Origin: Tenacibaculum pelagium
Lineage (GTDB): Bacteria > Bacteroidota > Bacteroidia > Flavobacteriales > Flavobacteriaceae
Reading direction: 5' to 3'
DNA length: 64,000 bases
Assembly (NCBI RefSeq): GCF_014062345.1
Contig: NZ_JACGLS010000001.1
Location: 868,001 to 932,000, forward strand
Made by a program: the position numbers and the translations under genes. A model generated the notes under the pieces. That model was not told where the DNA came from. It worked only from the letters and a program-made list of their open reading frames with translations, and ran no database searches. This document shows positions 32,970 to 41,575 of the stretch, piece by piece (within the stretch, counting starts at the first letter, position 1; every line of letters begins with the position of its first letter).

Positions 32970-34502
32970 TTAATTCGTAATCTCAATATTAACAGGCAAT
33001 ACTTTTCTAATCTTGTAGTTAGAACCAGATACTGATGCTTTAATATCATAAATAGTAATAACATCATTTCTTCTAGCTCTGCCTAATGCCTGTTTTGCTC
33101 TAGCAGTTAAAGTTCTACCATTTACAGGTACTGTTACCTGCCCAGGAACTTTAATTTTAAAACTAGATACATTTAATTTTAAATCGAATAAGAAATCTGG
33201 TAAACCAGCAGCAACACTAATTCTAGCAACACTCGCTTTTGGCATTTTTACAGTACCATATTGACCTCTTACCATACCAACCGCTGGTGGTATATCTTTA
33301 ATTCTAAATTTCTTTACAGAACGAACTCCTTTTCCGTCAGGTAATTTACCATTAACAACAATGCTAACCTCGTTACCTTTCCCAGGTCTCATCATGTAAC
33401 TATCTCCTTTTACTCTTCTTAATCCCGCTGCTGATGCTGTAACTTTGTTAGCTGGCACACCAGGCATAGAAATAGTAATTGGATTCGCTAAACCACGATA
33501 AACAACATTCATTTTATCAGCAGAAATTACTGCTTGGTTTGGTTTAGGAATTACTGAGTAACCTCCAACAATAGGAATGCTTACTAAAGAGTCTCCTTCT
33601 TTAAATTGAAACTCTCCTTTTAATTCTTTATCTCCAACTGATCCTGCTGGACCATCTAAAATTACTTGACCAGCTTGAATTTTATCAGACTCTATTTCTT
33701 TATCATTAACGATAACTTTTTCTGCTGTTAAATTCGGATCATTTCTACCTAAAACAATTTTACCTGATAATTTCTCACCTGGGTAGTATGCGTTTTTCTC
33801 AAAAACTACCATTGCTTGATAATTAGTCATAGAAACAGCTTTAGATAATTCTCCTTGTAATAAAGCTGATAATGCATCAGATTCTGTAGCCTTAACATCA
33901 GCTTGAATTTGAGTAAACTTCGTTAAAGATGCAATTAAAGGAAATCCTTCATAGTTATATTTTAACCAATCAATCTTCTTTCCATCTTTATTTGTAACAG
34001 CTCCAGTACCAAAACGAGTTGTAACAACATCTGCTACTTCAGTACCTTCTAAAAGTTGAGCCGCTTGATCTCTAAATCCTTCAATCTTAGCAACAAATTC
34101 TTTACCTGCTGCACTGATTTTTCCTCCTTTAAAGAAAAGCTCATCTAAAAACTTAGATTTATCCATCGATTCATAAGCTTTAGCATCCTTTAGCCCATTA
34201 GTCATTTGTGATTTTAAATCTCCTACATAAGCATACAGTTCATCTGCAGCTACTCTTAATTTATCTGTTTTCTCTTTAGCTTCACCATATTGCTTTGCTT
34301 GTTCAGCTGCCTTTTGCGCTAAAGTTTCATATCCAGCTGTATTCTTTTCTGTAGCTTTTGAATTCGCTTCAGTAAGTTTTTCGTTCATTAAACCAAAAGC
34401 AGATAATACCTCTTTACTCATATTCATTGCTAACATTGCAATAAATACAAGATACATTAGGTTAATCATCTTCTGCCTTGGTGATAGTTTTCCTCCTGCC
34501 AT
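32970..34502 (-). CDS. gldM: Type IX secretion/gliding motor protein GldM
   Basis: GldM spans the periplasm and, with GldL, makes the proton-driven rotary motor that powers type IX secretion and gliding. The 510-residue protein begins with the typical cytosolic tail AGGKLSPRQKMINLMYLVFIAMLAMNMS, where the single membrane helix (about 14-32) starts. A helical first periplasmic domain (about 35-230) and three Ig-like domains (about 230-510) follow, ending in a small Lys/Asn-rich tail. Length matches the family. It lies 18 bp before gldN and 46 bp after gldL. Confidence 0.97.
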   Translation of the reverse strand: MAGGKLSPRQKMINLMYLVFIAMLAMNMSKEVLSAFGLMNEKLTEANSKATEKNTAGYETLAQKAAEQAKQYGEAKEKTDKLRVAADELYAYVGDLKSQMTNGLKDAKAYESMDKSKFLDELFFKGGKISAAGKEFVAKIEGFRDQAAQLLEGTEVADVVTTRFGTGAVTNKDGKKIDWLKYNYEGFPLIASLTKFTQIQADVKATESDALSALLQGELSKAVSMTNYQAMVVFEKNAYYPGEKLSGKIVLGRNDPNLTAEKVIVNDKEIESDKIQAGQVILDGPAGSVGDKELKGEFQFKEGDSLVSIPIVGGYSVIPKPNQAVISADKMNVVYRGLANPITISMPGVPANKVTASAAGLRRVKGDSYMMRPGKGNEVSIVVNGKLPDGKGVRSVKKFRIKDIPPAVGMVRGQYGTVKMPKASVARISVAAGLPDFLFDLKLNVSSFKIKVPGQVTVPVNGRTLTARAKQALGRARRNDVITIYDIKASVSGSNYKIRKVLPVNIEITN

Positions 34503-34548
34503 AATTAATTAGTTTGTTTAGTTAATAATTAGATAAACTAATTAATTC

Positions 34549-35184
34549 TTAGTTTTTAGACATTGCTGATAACATTCCTCCATACACTCCGTTTAACGAA
34601 GATAAGTTGGTTGCTAACGATTGCATTTGCTCTTGTAAACGTTGAGAATTTTCAACTAAAGCAGAATTTAAATCAGCTTGCTTAGCTGCATTGTCTACTT
34701 GAGTAGTATATAAACCATTTAATGATTCTAACTTAGCAGCAGCCATAGACATTTGCTCGTTATATTGATTTGTTGATGAGATTGTTGTTGATGTAGAAAC
34801 TAATCCTTCAGCTGCTCCTTGAAAATTTTGAATACTATCTCCTAAGCTTGAAATTAAATTTGCATCTAACTTAGCTTCTTTTAAAATATCATCTAATTTT
34901 TGAGATAACATACTTTGTGCATCACCAGGAGTAGCGTCTTTTCCATTTCCTAATGATTGTCCGTCTGCTAACTCAGGATACACTTTTGTCCAATCTAAAT
35001 CATCTTCAATAGGTTCAAATGCAGATAAAGCAAAAACTAATGCTTCTACGATCATACCTACCATTAATACTTCGTTACCAAAAGGCCAGTGTAAGATTTT
35101 AAATAATGCTCCAATAATTACAACTGCGGCTCCTAAACCGTAAGCCATATTAAACATTTTCTTAGTTGATTTCGATTGTGCCAT
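34549..35184 (-). CDS. gldL: Type IX secretion/gliding motor protein GldL
   Basis: GldL is the inner-membrane stator-like partner of GldM. The 211-residue protein has two membrane helices (about 12-30 and 37-55) in the conserved context FNMAYGLGAAVVIIGALFKILHWPFGNEVLMVGMIVEA. The helices carry charged or polar residues (Lys and Glu) that are thought to conduct protons. A cytosolic helical region (about 75-205), rich in Ser, Gln and Leu and probably coiled coil, follows. It is between gldK and gldM in the standard order. Confidence 0.97.
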   Translation of the reverse strand: MAQSKSTKKMFNMAYGLGAAVVIIGALFKILHWPFGNEVLMVGMIVEALVFALSAFEPIEDDLDWTKVYPELADGQSLGNGKDATPGDAQSMLSQKLDDILKEAKLDANLISSLGDSIQNFQGAAEGLVSTSTTISSTNQYNEQMSMAAAKLESLNGLYTTQVDNAAKQADLNSALVENSQRLQEQMQSLATNLSSLNGVYGGMLSAMSKN

Positions 35185-35238
35185 AATTTTTGATTTTTTA
35201 AGGGGGTTATAGGTTAATATTTATTCTTGACAATTAAA

Positions 35239-36621
35239 TTATTTATTCTTGTTTGTACCTAAGTAATCTTGAACTGTTCTAAAACCGATGTAACTTCTAG
35301 CAGTATCAGCATATTCCCAATCACGAGAACTAACTTCTAAGAAGTATGCTACATCTTTCCAAGATCCTCCACGGATAATTTTTCTTTGATTCTCTGTAAT
35401 TTCCACATTAGGATTCATAGTTGACCCCATGTAGTAAGACATTTGATTGTAAGCTGTATTTGTCCATTCAGCAACATTACCAGCCATATTAAACAATCCA
35501 TATTCATTAGGATTATATGAAACTGCTTCTACAGTATACAATGCTCCATCTGCTGCATAATCTCCACGCACTGGTTTAAAGTTTGCTAAGAAACAACCTC
35601 TATCGCTTGTAGTACTTGGGCCTCCCCAAGGGTACTTAGCATAGTTCAACCCTCCACGTGCAGCATATTCCCATTCTGCCTCTGTTGGCAATCTAAAAGA
35701 AGGAACTAATCCTAATTTTTTTCTTGAACGTTGGAAGTTATTTTTCTTTTGAGTTCTCCAATGACAAAATGCTTTTGCTTGGTGCCAATCAATTCCAACT
35801 ACGGGGTAGTTCTCATAAGCTTTATGCGCAAAATATTCTTGGTGCATTGGGTCGTTATATGAATAATTGAAATCTTTAATCCAAACCGTAGTATCTGGAT
35901 ATACATTGATTTCTTCACTCTTCATAAAATCTTTTCTATTTTTACCTGTACGAGCAGCCCCTTGGTTATCAAACCAATAATATCTATAATTCAATAACTT
36001 AGTATTAAAAGTTCTAATTCCGTTTAAAGCTTCATCTTTCTTTAAATGTAAAGAATCCATTACTTCAACATAATCAACATCTGGGTATTCATTTTTATCC
36101 CAAATAAGCTCTTCATCCCAATTCAATGGTTTTAAAGAATCTAAACCTTCACCTAATTCATAATAGTTTTCACGCATATACTTATGATATGGCGTTTCAT
36201 TCACTGTATCGGTAGATGCAAATGCATATAACTGAATACCTTCTGCATTTTTTCCAGCATCAGCTATATCATCTCCTCCTCCAGAAGCAAACTCAGCTTG
36301 ATTACCTAATCTAGTTCTAGTTATAGAGTCTCTAACCCAAGTAACAAATTCTTTATACTCACTATTTGTAATTTCTGATTCATCCATGTAAAATGGCTGA
36401 ACTGTTACCGTTTTTGTAGGTGCATTCATAGCTCCTAAAGGGTCTTCATCTTGTTTACCCATTGTAAACGAACCTCCAGGGATTTTAGCCATACCATACG
36501 GTTTTTCAGCAAACCATTTTCTTTTTGATTTAACTCCAACTAATTCTCCTCTATCTCCTCCGCTTGAACCACATCCGTAAACGATAGATACTAATAATGC
36601 AAGTATTGCTATTTTTCTCAT
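35239..36621 (-). CDS. gldK: Type IX secretion/gliding lipoprotein GldK
   Basis: GldK (PorK) is an outer-membrane lipoprotein that forms a ring with GldN. The 460-residue product has lipobox VYGCGSS (Cys17) and a formylglycine-generating-enzyme-like (SUMF1/C-type-lectin) fold, with MAKIPGGSFTMG, FYMDESEITNSEYKEF, RLPTEAEWEYAARGG, LFNMAGNVAEWT and RGGSWKD. GldK homologues use this fold structurally and I see no active-site CxxxxC pair. It opens the gldKLMN operon. The 101-bp gap upstream shows no clear promoter. Confidence 0.96.
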   Translation of the reverse strand: MRKIAILALLVSIVYGCGSSGGDRGELVGVKSKRKWFAEKPYGMAKIPGGSFTMGKQDEDPLGAMNAPTKTVTVQPFYMDESEITNSEYKEFVTWVRDSITRTRLGNQAEFASGGGDDIADAGKNAEGIQLYAFASTDTVNETPYHKYMRENYYELGEGLDSLKPLNWDEELIWDKNEYPDVDYVEVMDSLHLKKDEALNGIRTFNTKLLNYRYYWFDNQGAARTGKNRKDFMKSEEINVYPDTTVWIKDFNYSYNDPMHQEYFAHKAYENYPVVGIDWHQAKAFCHWRTQKKNNFQRSRKKLGLVPSFRLPTEAEWEYAARGGLNYAKYPWGGPSTTSDRGCFLANFKPVRGDYAADGALYTVEAVSYNPNEYGLFNMAGNVAEWTNTAYNQMSYYMGSTMNPNVEITENQRKIIRGGSWKDVAYFLEVSSRDWEYADTARSYIGFRTVQDYLGTNKNK

Positions 36622-36722
36622 ACTATATCTTTCTTATAAAAAGAGGCGTAAACCTATTATTTTTTTTACTAAAAAACAATTACGTACTATAATTTTTCAT
36701 AAAACCATCTATAAAACCACTA

Positions 36723-37883
36723 TTACACAAGCTTCTGAAGCGCTTTAAACCACCTACTTGGTGTTTTTTGCTCAAGAGCTTGCTTGTAATCTTGATAGTT
36801 ACATGGTATTAACGCATGTCTTTTGTGTTTATTATTCGATATTAAATTTATTTCCATCCACCAACGTCCGCTTTTATCACTTTTATAAAAATTGATTGGA
36901 TCATCATCACTTAAAAGCACTGTGAATTTCTGGTAATTTTCTTTTGTAACAAACGGATAATCTTTTGCTCTTGAATTTACTCCTTCAATAAAATACCATA
37001 TCATTTGAGCAACTAATTTTGCTGTTTGATTATGGGTATCTAATTTACTATTAAATTCATAAATACCAAAAGAAGTTACTTTATCGCTAATTCCGGCATA
37101 TCTAGAAATTGCACAAATATCTTCTCCGTAAAATCCATTTGGTGATGCATTATTATTTCCTGGAGCTTCACTTTGACGTATAGAACCAACATCGATACTA
37201 ACAATGTCTGCATCTCTCATTATTGGCTCAACTAAAGTTATATCCTTTACCTGTCCTAATCTAAAAGCATCAAAATATAATTTATCTAACAACTCTATTT
37301 CTTCCTGAGAATTAAAATATGTTTGATACCCTATATTACTATAATTAAATAAATTATTTGGTTGCTCCATAATCACCTTACTTAAAAATGATATTGAAGA
37401 CAACTCATCATTAATAGTTCCTAAATCGAAACGACTATCGACAGATACTAAATTTACTGTTTGTTCTAATGCATCATACGCTCTGTAGTTTGCATATGTT
37501 ATATCTTGACCACCGCCTATTATAATAGGGATTATATTCTTCTTTAATAAATATTCCACTGAGGTACTAACTGCGAAATAAGTATCTTCAATAGTATTTC
37601 CTCTTTCTATATTTCCTAAATCAGCTATTTGAACTTGCCACTTTCCAGGAAACAGCTCATATAAATATTTACGTACGCTGCTTAAATCTTCTCCACAACC
37701 AAAATTATCATTTGTTCCTCTACCGTCTTTTACTCCTAAAACAGCAATAGTAACCCCTGCTAAATCAGGAAAACCATTTTCAACTGAATGTATTTGAATG
37801 TTTTGCCCTAATACAGAAGATGCTTGCGACATAGTATGCGCAACTATCGATTCTTTAATAGGTGTAAAAAAGTCGAAATTCAT
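36723..37883 (-). CDS. Arginase/formimidoylglutamase-fold protein with degenerate metal site
   Basis: The 386-residue protein has the ureohydrolase fold order: VLGVKDGRGTNDN, IIIGGGQDITYANY (121-132), VSVDSRFDLG (147-156) and IVSIDVGSIRQSEAPG (228-242). In arginases these carry the six manganese ligands. Here Gln126 replaces the His of GGDHS, Arg151 replaces the His of DAHxD and Gly233 replaces the second Asp of DxD; only Asp149, Asp153 and Asp231 remain. The annotation formimidoylglutamase is therefore doubtful as an activity. It lies between topA (56 bp upstream) and gldK (101 bp downstream) on the same strand. Confidence 0.8.
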   Translation of the reverse strand: MNFDFFTPIKESIVAHTMSQASSVLGQNIQIHSVENGFPDLAGVTIAVLGVKDGRGTNDNFGCGEDLSSVRKYLYELFPGKWQVQIADLGNIERGNTIEDTYFAVSTSVEYLLKKNIIPIIIGGGQDITYANYRAYDALEQTVNLVSVDSRFDLGTINDELSSISFLSKVIMEQPNNLFNYSNIGYQTYFNSQEEIELLDKLYFDAFRLGQVKDITLVEPIMRDADIVSIDVGSIRQSEAPGNNNASPNGFYGEDICAISRYAGISDKVTSFGIYEFNSKLDTHNQTAKLVAQMIWYFIEGVNSRAKDYPFVTKENYQKFTVLLSDDDPINFYKSDKSGRWWMEINLISNNKHKRHALIPCNYQDYKQALEQKTPSRWFKALQKLV

Positions 37884-37939
37884 CTTTCCGGGGGTTAAGT
37901 AGCTTGCAATATACTAAACTATTTTACTTAAAAGCTAAT

Positions 37940-40441
37940 TTATTTCTTTTTCGTAGTTTTCTTTTTAACCGCTTTCTTTTTGGCTACTTTTTTCTTTGGA
38001 GTTTTAGCTTCTATCATCTTAACAGCCTCTTCTTGAGTCATCTTTTCTACCTCAGTTGTTTTAGGTAATTCAATTTTAATTTTACCTTTTATAACATTGA
38101 ATCTTCCCCAGCGTGCTTTTTCAACTCGAATACCAACTTCTTCGAAATTGTGAATTAATTTTTCGCGCTCTTTTCTCTTTTTATCTTCAATTAATGTTTC
38201 TAAATCTTCTTGAGATAAATTATCGAAATCGTATTTCTTATTTACATTAATAAAAATTGAATTCCATTTTATAAATGGACCAAAACGACCAACACCTTTT
38301 TGAATTGGCATTCCTTCATATTCTCCAATAGGCGCATCTGCTTTACGCTTCGCTTCAATTAATTCGATAGCCCTATCCATATCTACAGACATAGGGTTTT
38401 CTCCTTTATCTAAAGAAACATATTTATCATCAAATTTAATGTATGGACCAAAACGACCATTGGCTACAATTACTTCTAAATTATCATATTCACCTAATGA
38501 TTTTGGCAACTGGAATAAATCCATTGCTTCTTCATAAGTAATTGAATTCATTGTTTGATCGGCTTGTAAACTTGCAAAACGTGGTTTTTCTTCATCAGTT
38601 GCTTCACCTATTTGCACCATTGCTCCATAACGACCTAAACGCACATACACGTTTTTACCGCTATCAGGATCAACACCTAACAAACGCTCTCCTTTAGCTC
38701 TTTCTGCATTTGCTGCCACATCTTCTACAACCACATGGAATCCTTGATAAAATTCTTTTATCATTTCAATCCAATCCTCTTTACCTTCTGCTATTTCATC
38801 AAAATCAGACTCTACTTTTGCGGTAAATCCGTAATCTAAAATTGCATCGAAATTCGCAACAAGAAAATCATTTACAATATTTCCGATATCTGTAGGAACC
38901 AATTTTCCTTTATCAGAACCAACTCTTTCAGTTAACATCTGCTCTTCAACAGCTGCATTTGCTAAACGTAGTTGTGTATAATTTCTCTCCTTACCTTCTA
39001 CACTTCCTTTTACAATATATTCTCTTCTTTGAATTGTAGAAATTGTTGGTGCATACGTAGATGGACGCCCAATACCTAACTCCTCTAAACGCTTAACTAA
39101 AGCCGCTTCTGAAAATCTTGCTGGCGGACGTGTATATCTTTCAGTTGCTGTGATGAATTCATTACCTACAGATTCACCAACTTTCATCATTGGCAACATT
39201 CCAGCTGCTTCTTCCTCCTCATTATCTGTACCTTCAAGATACACTTTTAAGAAACCTTCGAATGTAATAACCTCTCCGTTAGCTGTAAATAACTTCTCAT
39301 TTTTATTATTTTCAACTTTAACATTTGTTCTCTCCAATTGAGCTTCACTCATTTGAGATGCTAAAGTTCTTTTCCAAATTAAGCTATATAATCTAGTCTG
39401 ATCGTATTCTCCAGTAATTTCATGATTCTCCATATTTGTAGGACGAATCGCCTCGTGCGCTTCTTGAGCTCCTTTCGATTTAGTTGAAAAATTACGTGGC
39501 TTGCTATATTCTTCACCATAAGAAGCAATAATTTCTGCTTGAGCAGCATTTTTAGCATCCTCAGATAAGTTCACACTATCTGTTCTCATATAAGTAATTA
39601 AACCAGCTTCATATAAACGTTGAGCAACCATCATCGTTTTTGCTACTGGAAAACCTAATTTCCTAGAAGCCTCCTGCTGTAATGTTGACGTTGTAAAAGG
39701 CGCTGCTGGAGACTTTTTTGCTGGTTTTTTCGTTAAATCAGCAATTGAAAAACCTGCATTTAAACATGAATTTAAAAACGCTTCAGCATCTTTTTTATCT
39801 GAAAAATTCTTTGCTAATTTTGCTTTGAATTTTTTTCCATTTGCATTTACAAATTCTGCATCTACTCTGTATGAAGCCACTGGGGTAAATCCTTCTATTT
39901 CTCTTTCTCTTTCTACAATTAAACGAACAGCTACAGATTGTACTCTACCTGCTGACAATCCTCCTTTTACTTTTCTCCATAATACAGGAGATAATTCGTA
40001 ACCTACTAATCTATCTAAAACACGACGGGCTTGTTGAGCATTTACCAAGTTATAATTAATATCTCTTGGATTCTCCACTGCTTTTAAAATGGCTTTTTTA
40101 GTAATCTCATGAAAAACAATACGTTTTGTATTCTCTTCTTTTAGTTTTAATTGCTCTGCTAAGTGCCACGCAATAGCTTCTCCTTCACGGTCCTCATCAC
40201 TTGCTAACCAAACAGTTTCTGCTTTCTTTGCTAAATCTTTTAGTTTTTTTACAACTGCTTTTTTATCAGTAGAAACTATATATTTTGGTTTAAAATCTCC
40301 ATCAACATTCACCCCTAATTCTTTCGAAGGCAAGTCGGCTATATGACCGAAACTCGATTCAACCTGAAAATCTTTTCCTAAAAACTTCTCTATTGTTTTT
40401 GCCTTAGCAGGTGACTCAACTATTACTAAATTTTTTGCCAT
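37940..40441 (-). CDS. topA: DNA topoisomerase I (type IA)
   Basis: TopA relaxes negative supercoils by passing one DNA strand through another. The 833-residue protein has the TOPRIM domain (KNLVIVESPAKAKTIEKFLG at the start, SDEDREGEAIAWH at 81-93), the catalytic Tyr284 in GLITYMRTDSVNLS, and GRVQSVAVRLIVERERE. Instead of four-Cys zinc fingers the C-terminal part has three to four Topo_C repeats (for example VRLGRYGAMVQIG, NGRFGPYIKF and GRFGPFIKWN, about 610-760). A Lys-rich tail of about 20 residues ends the protein and probably adds DNA affinity. Length is normal for Bacteroidota. Confidence 0.97.
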   Translation of the reverse strand: MAKNLVIVESPAKAKTIEKFLGKDFQVESSFGHIADLPSKELGVNVDGDFKPKYIVSTDKKAVVKKLKDLAKKAETVWLASDEDREGEAIAWHLAEQLKLKEENTKRIVFHEITKKAILKAVENPRDINYNLVNAQQARRVLDRLVGYELSPVLWRKVKGGLSAGRVQSVAVRLIVEREREIEGFTPVASYRVDAEFVNANGKKFKAKLAKNFSDKKDAEAFLNSCLNAGFSIADLTKKPAKKSPAAPFTTSTLQQEASRKLGFPVAKTMMVAQRLYEAGLITYMRTDSVNLSEDAKNAAQAEIIASYGEEYSKPRNFSTKSKGAQEAHEAIRPTNMENHEITGEYDQTRLYSLIWKRTLASQMSEAQLERTNVKVENNKNEKLFTANGEVITFEGFLKVYLEGTDNEEEEAAGMLPMMKVGESVGNEFITATERYTRPPARFSEAALVKRLEELGIGRPSTYAPTISTIQRREYIVKGSVEGKERNYTQLRLANAAVEEQMLTERVGSDKGKLVPTDIGNIVNDFLVANFDAILDYGFTAKVESDFDEIAEGKEDWIEMIKEFYQGFHVVVEDVAANAERAKGERLLGVDPDSGKNVYVRLGRYGAMVQIGEATDEEKPRFASLQADQTMNSITYEEAMDLFQLPKSLGEYDNLEVIVANGRFGPYIKFDDKYVSLDKGENPMSVDMDRAIELIEAKRKADAPIGEYEGMPIQKGVGRFGPFIKWNSIFINVNKKYDFDNLSQEDLETLIEDKKRKEREKLIHNFEEVGIRVEKARWGRFNVIKGKIKIELPKTTEVEKMTQEEAVKMIEAKTPKKKVAKKKAVKKKTTKKK

Positions 40442-40497
40442 GTGTCTTTTCTCTTATCTCTTTTTACACCTTATTATTATAGATGCTTTTCAATTTG

Positions 40498-40505
40498 CAA
40501 AAGTA
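40498..40505 (-). promoter_or_regulatory. -7 box of topA promoter
   Basis: The minus strand reads TACTTTTG, an exact TAnnTTTG, 57 bp before the topA ATG. The -33 region is only A/T-rich, without TTTG. Confidence 0.4.
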
Positions 40506-40579
40506 TATAGTTTTTTTTTAATAGTTATTGAATTAAAAAAATACATCTTTTCAATATTAAAAATAAACATTGTATTACT

Positions 40580-40622
40580 TAAACAAAAAAAACTCCTATT
40601 CATTTCTAAAAAGGAGTTTTAA
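40580..40622 (-). terminator. Terminator of the 40647 membrane-protein gene
   Basis: AAAACTCCT (40589-40597) and AGGAGTTTT (40612-40620) form a 9-bp stem; on the minus strand it is followed by a run of Ts. It lies 26 bp after the stop codon. The rest of the 40442-40646 gap is A/T-rich with only the topA promoter. Confidence 0.75.
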
Positions 40623-40646
40623 AAACTTTCGATATAATTTATTTAC

Positions 40647-41429
40647 TTAAATATTGTTCTTTTCTATTAAATTAAGTTCTGCATCTTCTTCAAAGCCAAT
40701 TACATTTTTATAAATTACATACGCCGGCAAATAAGATAATGAAATTAAAAACAAATTCCCCAATCCGCAGGTTAGCATACCTAACATCATTACCACTAAA
40801 CCTACAACAAGCATTACTGCAAAAGAAATCCCCCATTTTTTTGTTCCTAATTGAAATCCAATTTTAACAATATCTGTTACCGATTCTTCTGAATTAAAAG
40901 CAAAAATTATTGAGAAATACGAAATAGGTACCATTGTATATAACAGAGGAAGGTAGCACAATAAAGCCGAAGCAGAAGCTATTAATACAGTTATTAATGT
41001 TAATAGCAATAATTTTATTAGATATTTTGTTTTAAAAAAATAAAAGAAATCTGAAATTGTTACACCATTCCCTTCATCTAATACTTGTACAATTCTATAA
41101 AACCCAGCTATTAAAGCAGAACTAGCAGCTGCTAAAATTAAAAACAATACTATTATTAATAATACATATAATACGGAAGCACCAGCAAAGACCCCAGTAA
41201 ACACCTCAGAATCTAGAGTCCCTCCTTCCGACTCCATTATTGCTGCTCCAATTAAAGGAACATAAACAAGAATGATAATAGGTAGCATTATAAGAATCGA
41301 AAACAAGAACAACAATAGTCCTTGCACCCAAACTTTTTTAAATAGTTCGATAATTTCATTTATAATAGTTCCAAAATCTAGATGCTTTGCATTTCTAATT
41401 TTTTCTGATAACATTAAAATTTTATTCAT
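40647..41429 (-). CDS. Polytopic membrane protein of unknown function
   Basis: Starting at the ATG at 41429 the product is 260 residues with about six hydrophobic segments, rich in Leu, Ile, Val and Ala, and a conserved-looking ISDFFYFFKTKYLIKLLLL block. An upstream ATG at 41510 would add 27 residues, but a perfect TATATTTG -7 box and a palindrome (41441-41461) lie inside that extension, so I prefer the shorter start (MNKILMLSEK). The plan, with internal alternating loops and long helices, resembles DUF4013- or glycerophosphodiester-permease-like membrane domains. No function can be assigned. It is a single gene with its own terminator, divergent from miaB. Confidence 0.75.
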   Translation of the reverse strand: MNKILMLSEKIRNAKHLDFGTIINEIIELFKKVWVQGLLLFLFSILIMLPIIILVYVPLIGAAIMESEGGTLDSEVFTGVFAGASVLYVLLIIVLFLILAAASSALIAGFYRIVQVLDEGNGVTISDFFYFFKTKYLIKLLLLTLITVLIASASALLCYLPLLYTMVPISYFSIIFAFNSEESVTDIVKIGFQLGTKKWGISFAVMLVVGLVVMMLGMLTCGLGNLFLISLSYLPAYVIYKNVIGFEEDAELNLIEKNNI

Positions 41430-41440
41430 TTTTTTATTGA

Positions 41441-41461
41441 TTGTTGATATCAACAAATATA
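41441..41461 (-). promoter_or_regulatory. -7 box overlapping a 16-bp palindrome
   Basis: On the minus strand TATATTTG (41454-41461) is an exact -7 box. It overlaps the perfect palindrome TTGTTGATATCAACAA (41441-41456), which covers the likely transcription start. The next ATG is 12 bp downstream at 41429. This decides the start of the membrane-protein gene and suggests control by a dimeric DNA-binding protein. Confidence 0.6.
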
Positions 41462-41510
41462 TCAACTTTAAGAAAACATTCTTTTTTACAACATTTATTT
41501 TCTCTGCCAA

Positions 41511-41545
41511 TTTGTCATTAATTATAGTTTTTGGTCGTATCTTTG
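41511..41545 (+). promoter_or_regulatory. Promoter of miaB
   Basis: TTTG at 41511-41514 and TATCTTTG at 41538-41545 match the -33 and -7 boxes with a 23-bp spacer. The miaB ATG is 31 bp downstream. Confidence 0.65.
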
Positions 41546-41575
41546 CAAACTATTTATTACGATTTTTAAGGATTT

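Noticed and set aside
40440..40622. 60-codon plus-strand frame upstream of topA
   Set aside because: Low-complexity Phe/Lys/Leu product in an A/T-rich promoter region, overlapping the terminator at 40580.
41430..41510. Longer N-terminus of the 40647 membrane protein
   Set aside because: The added region contains an exact -7 box and palindrome, so it is more likely the promoter.
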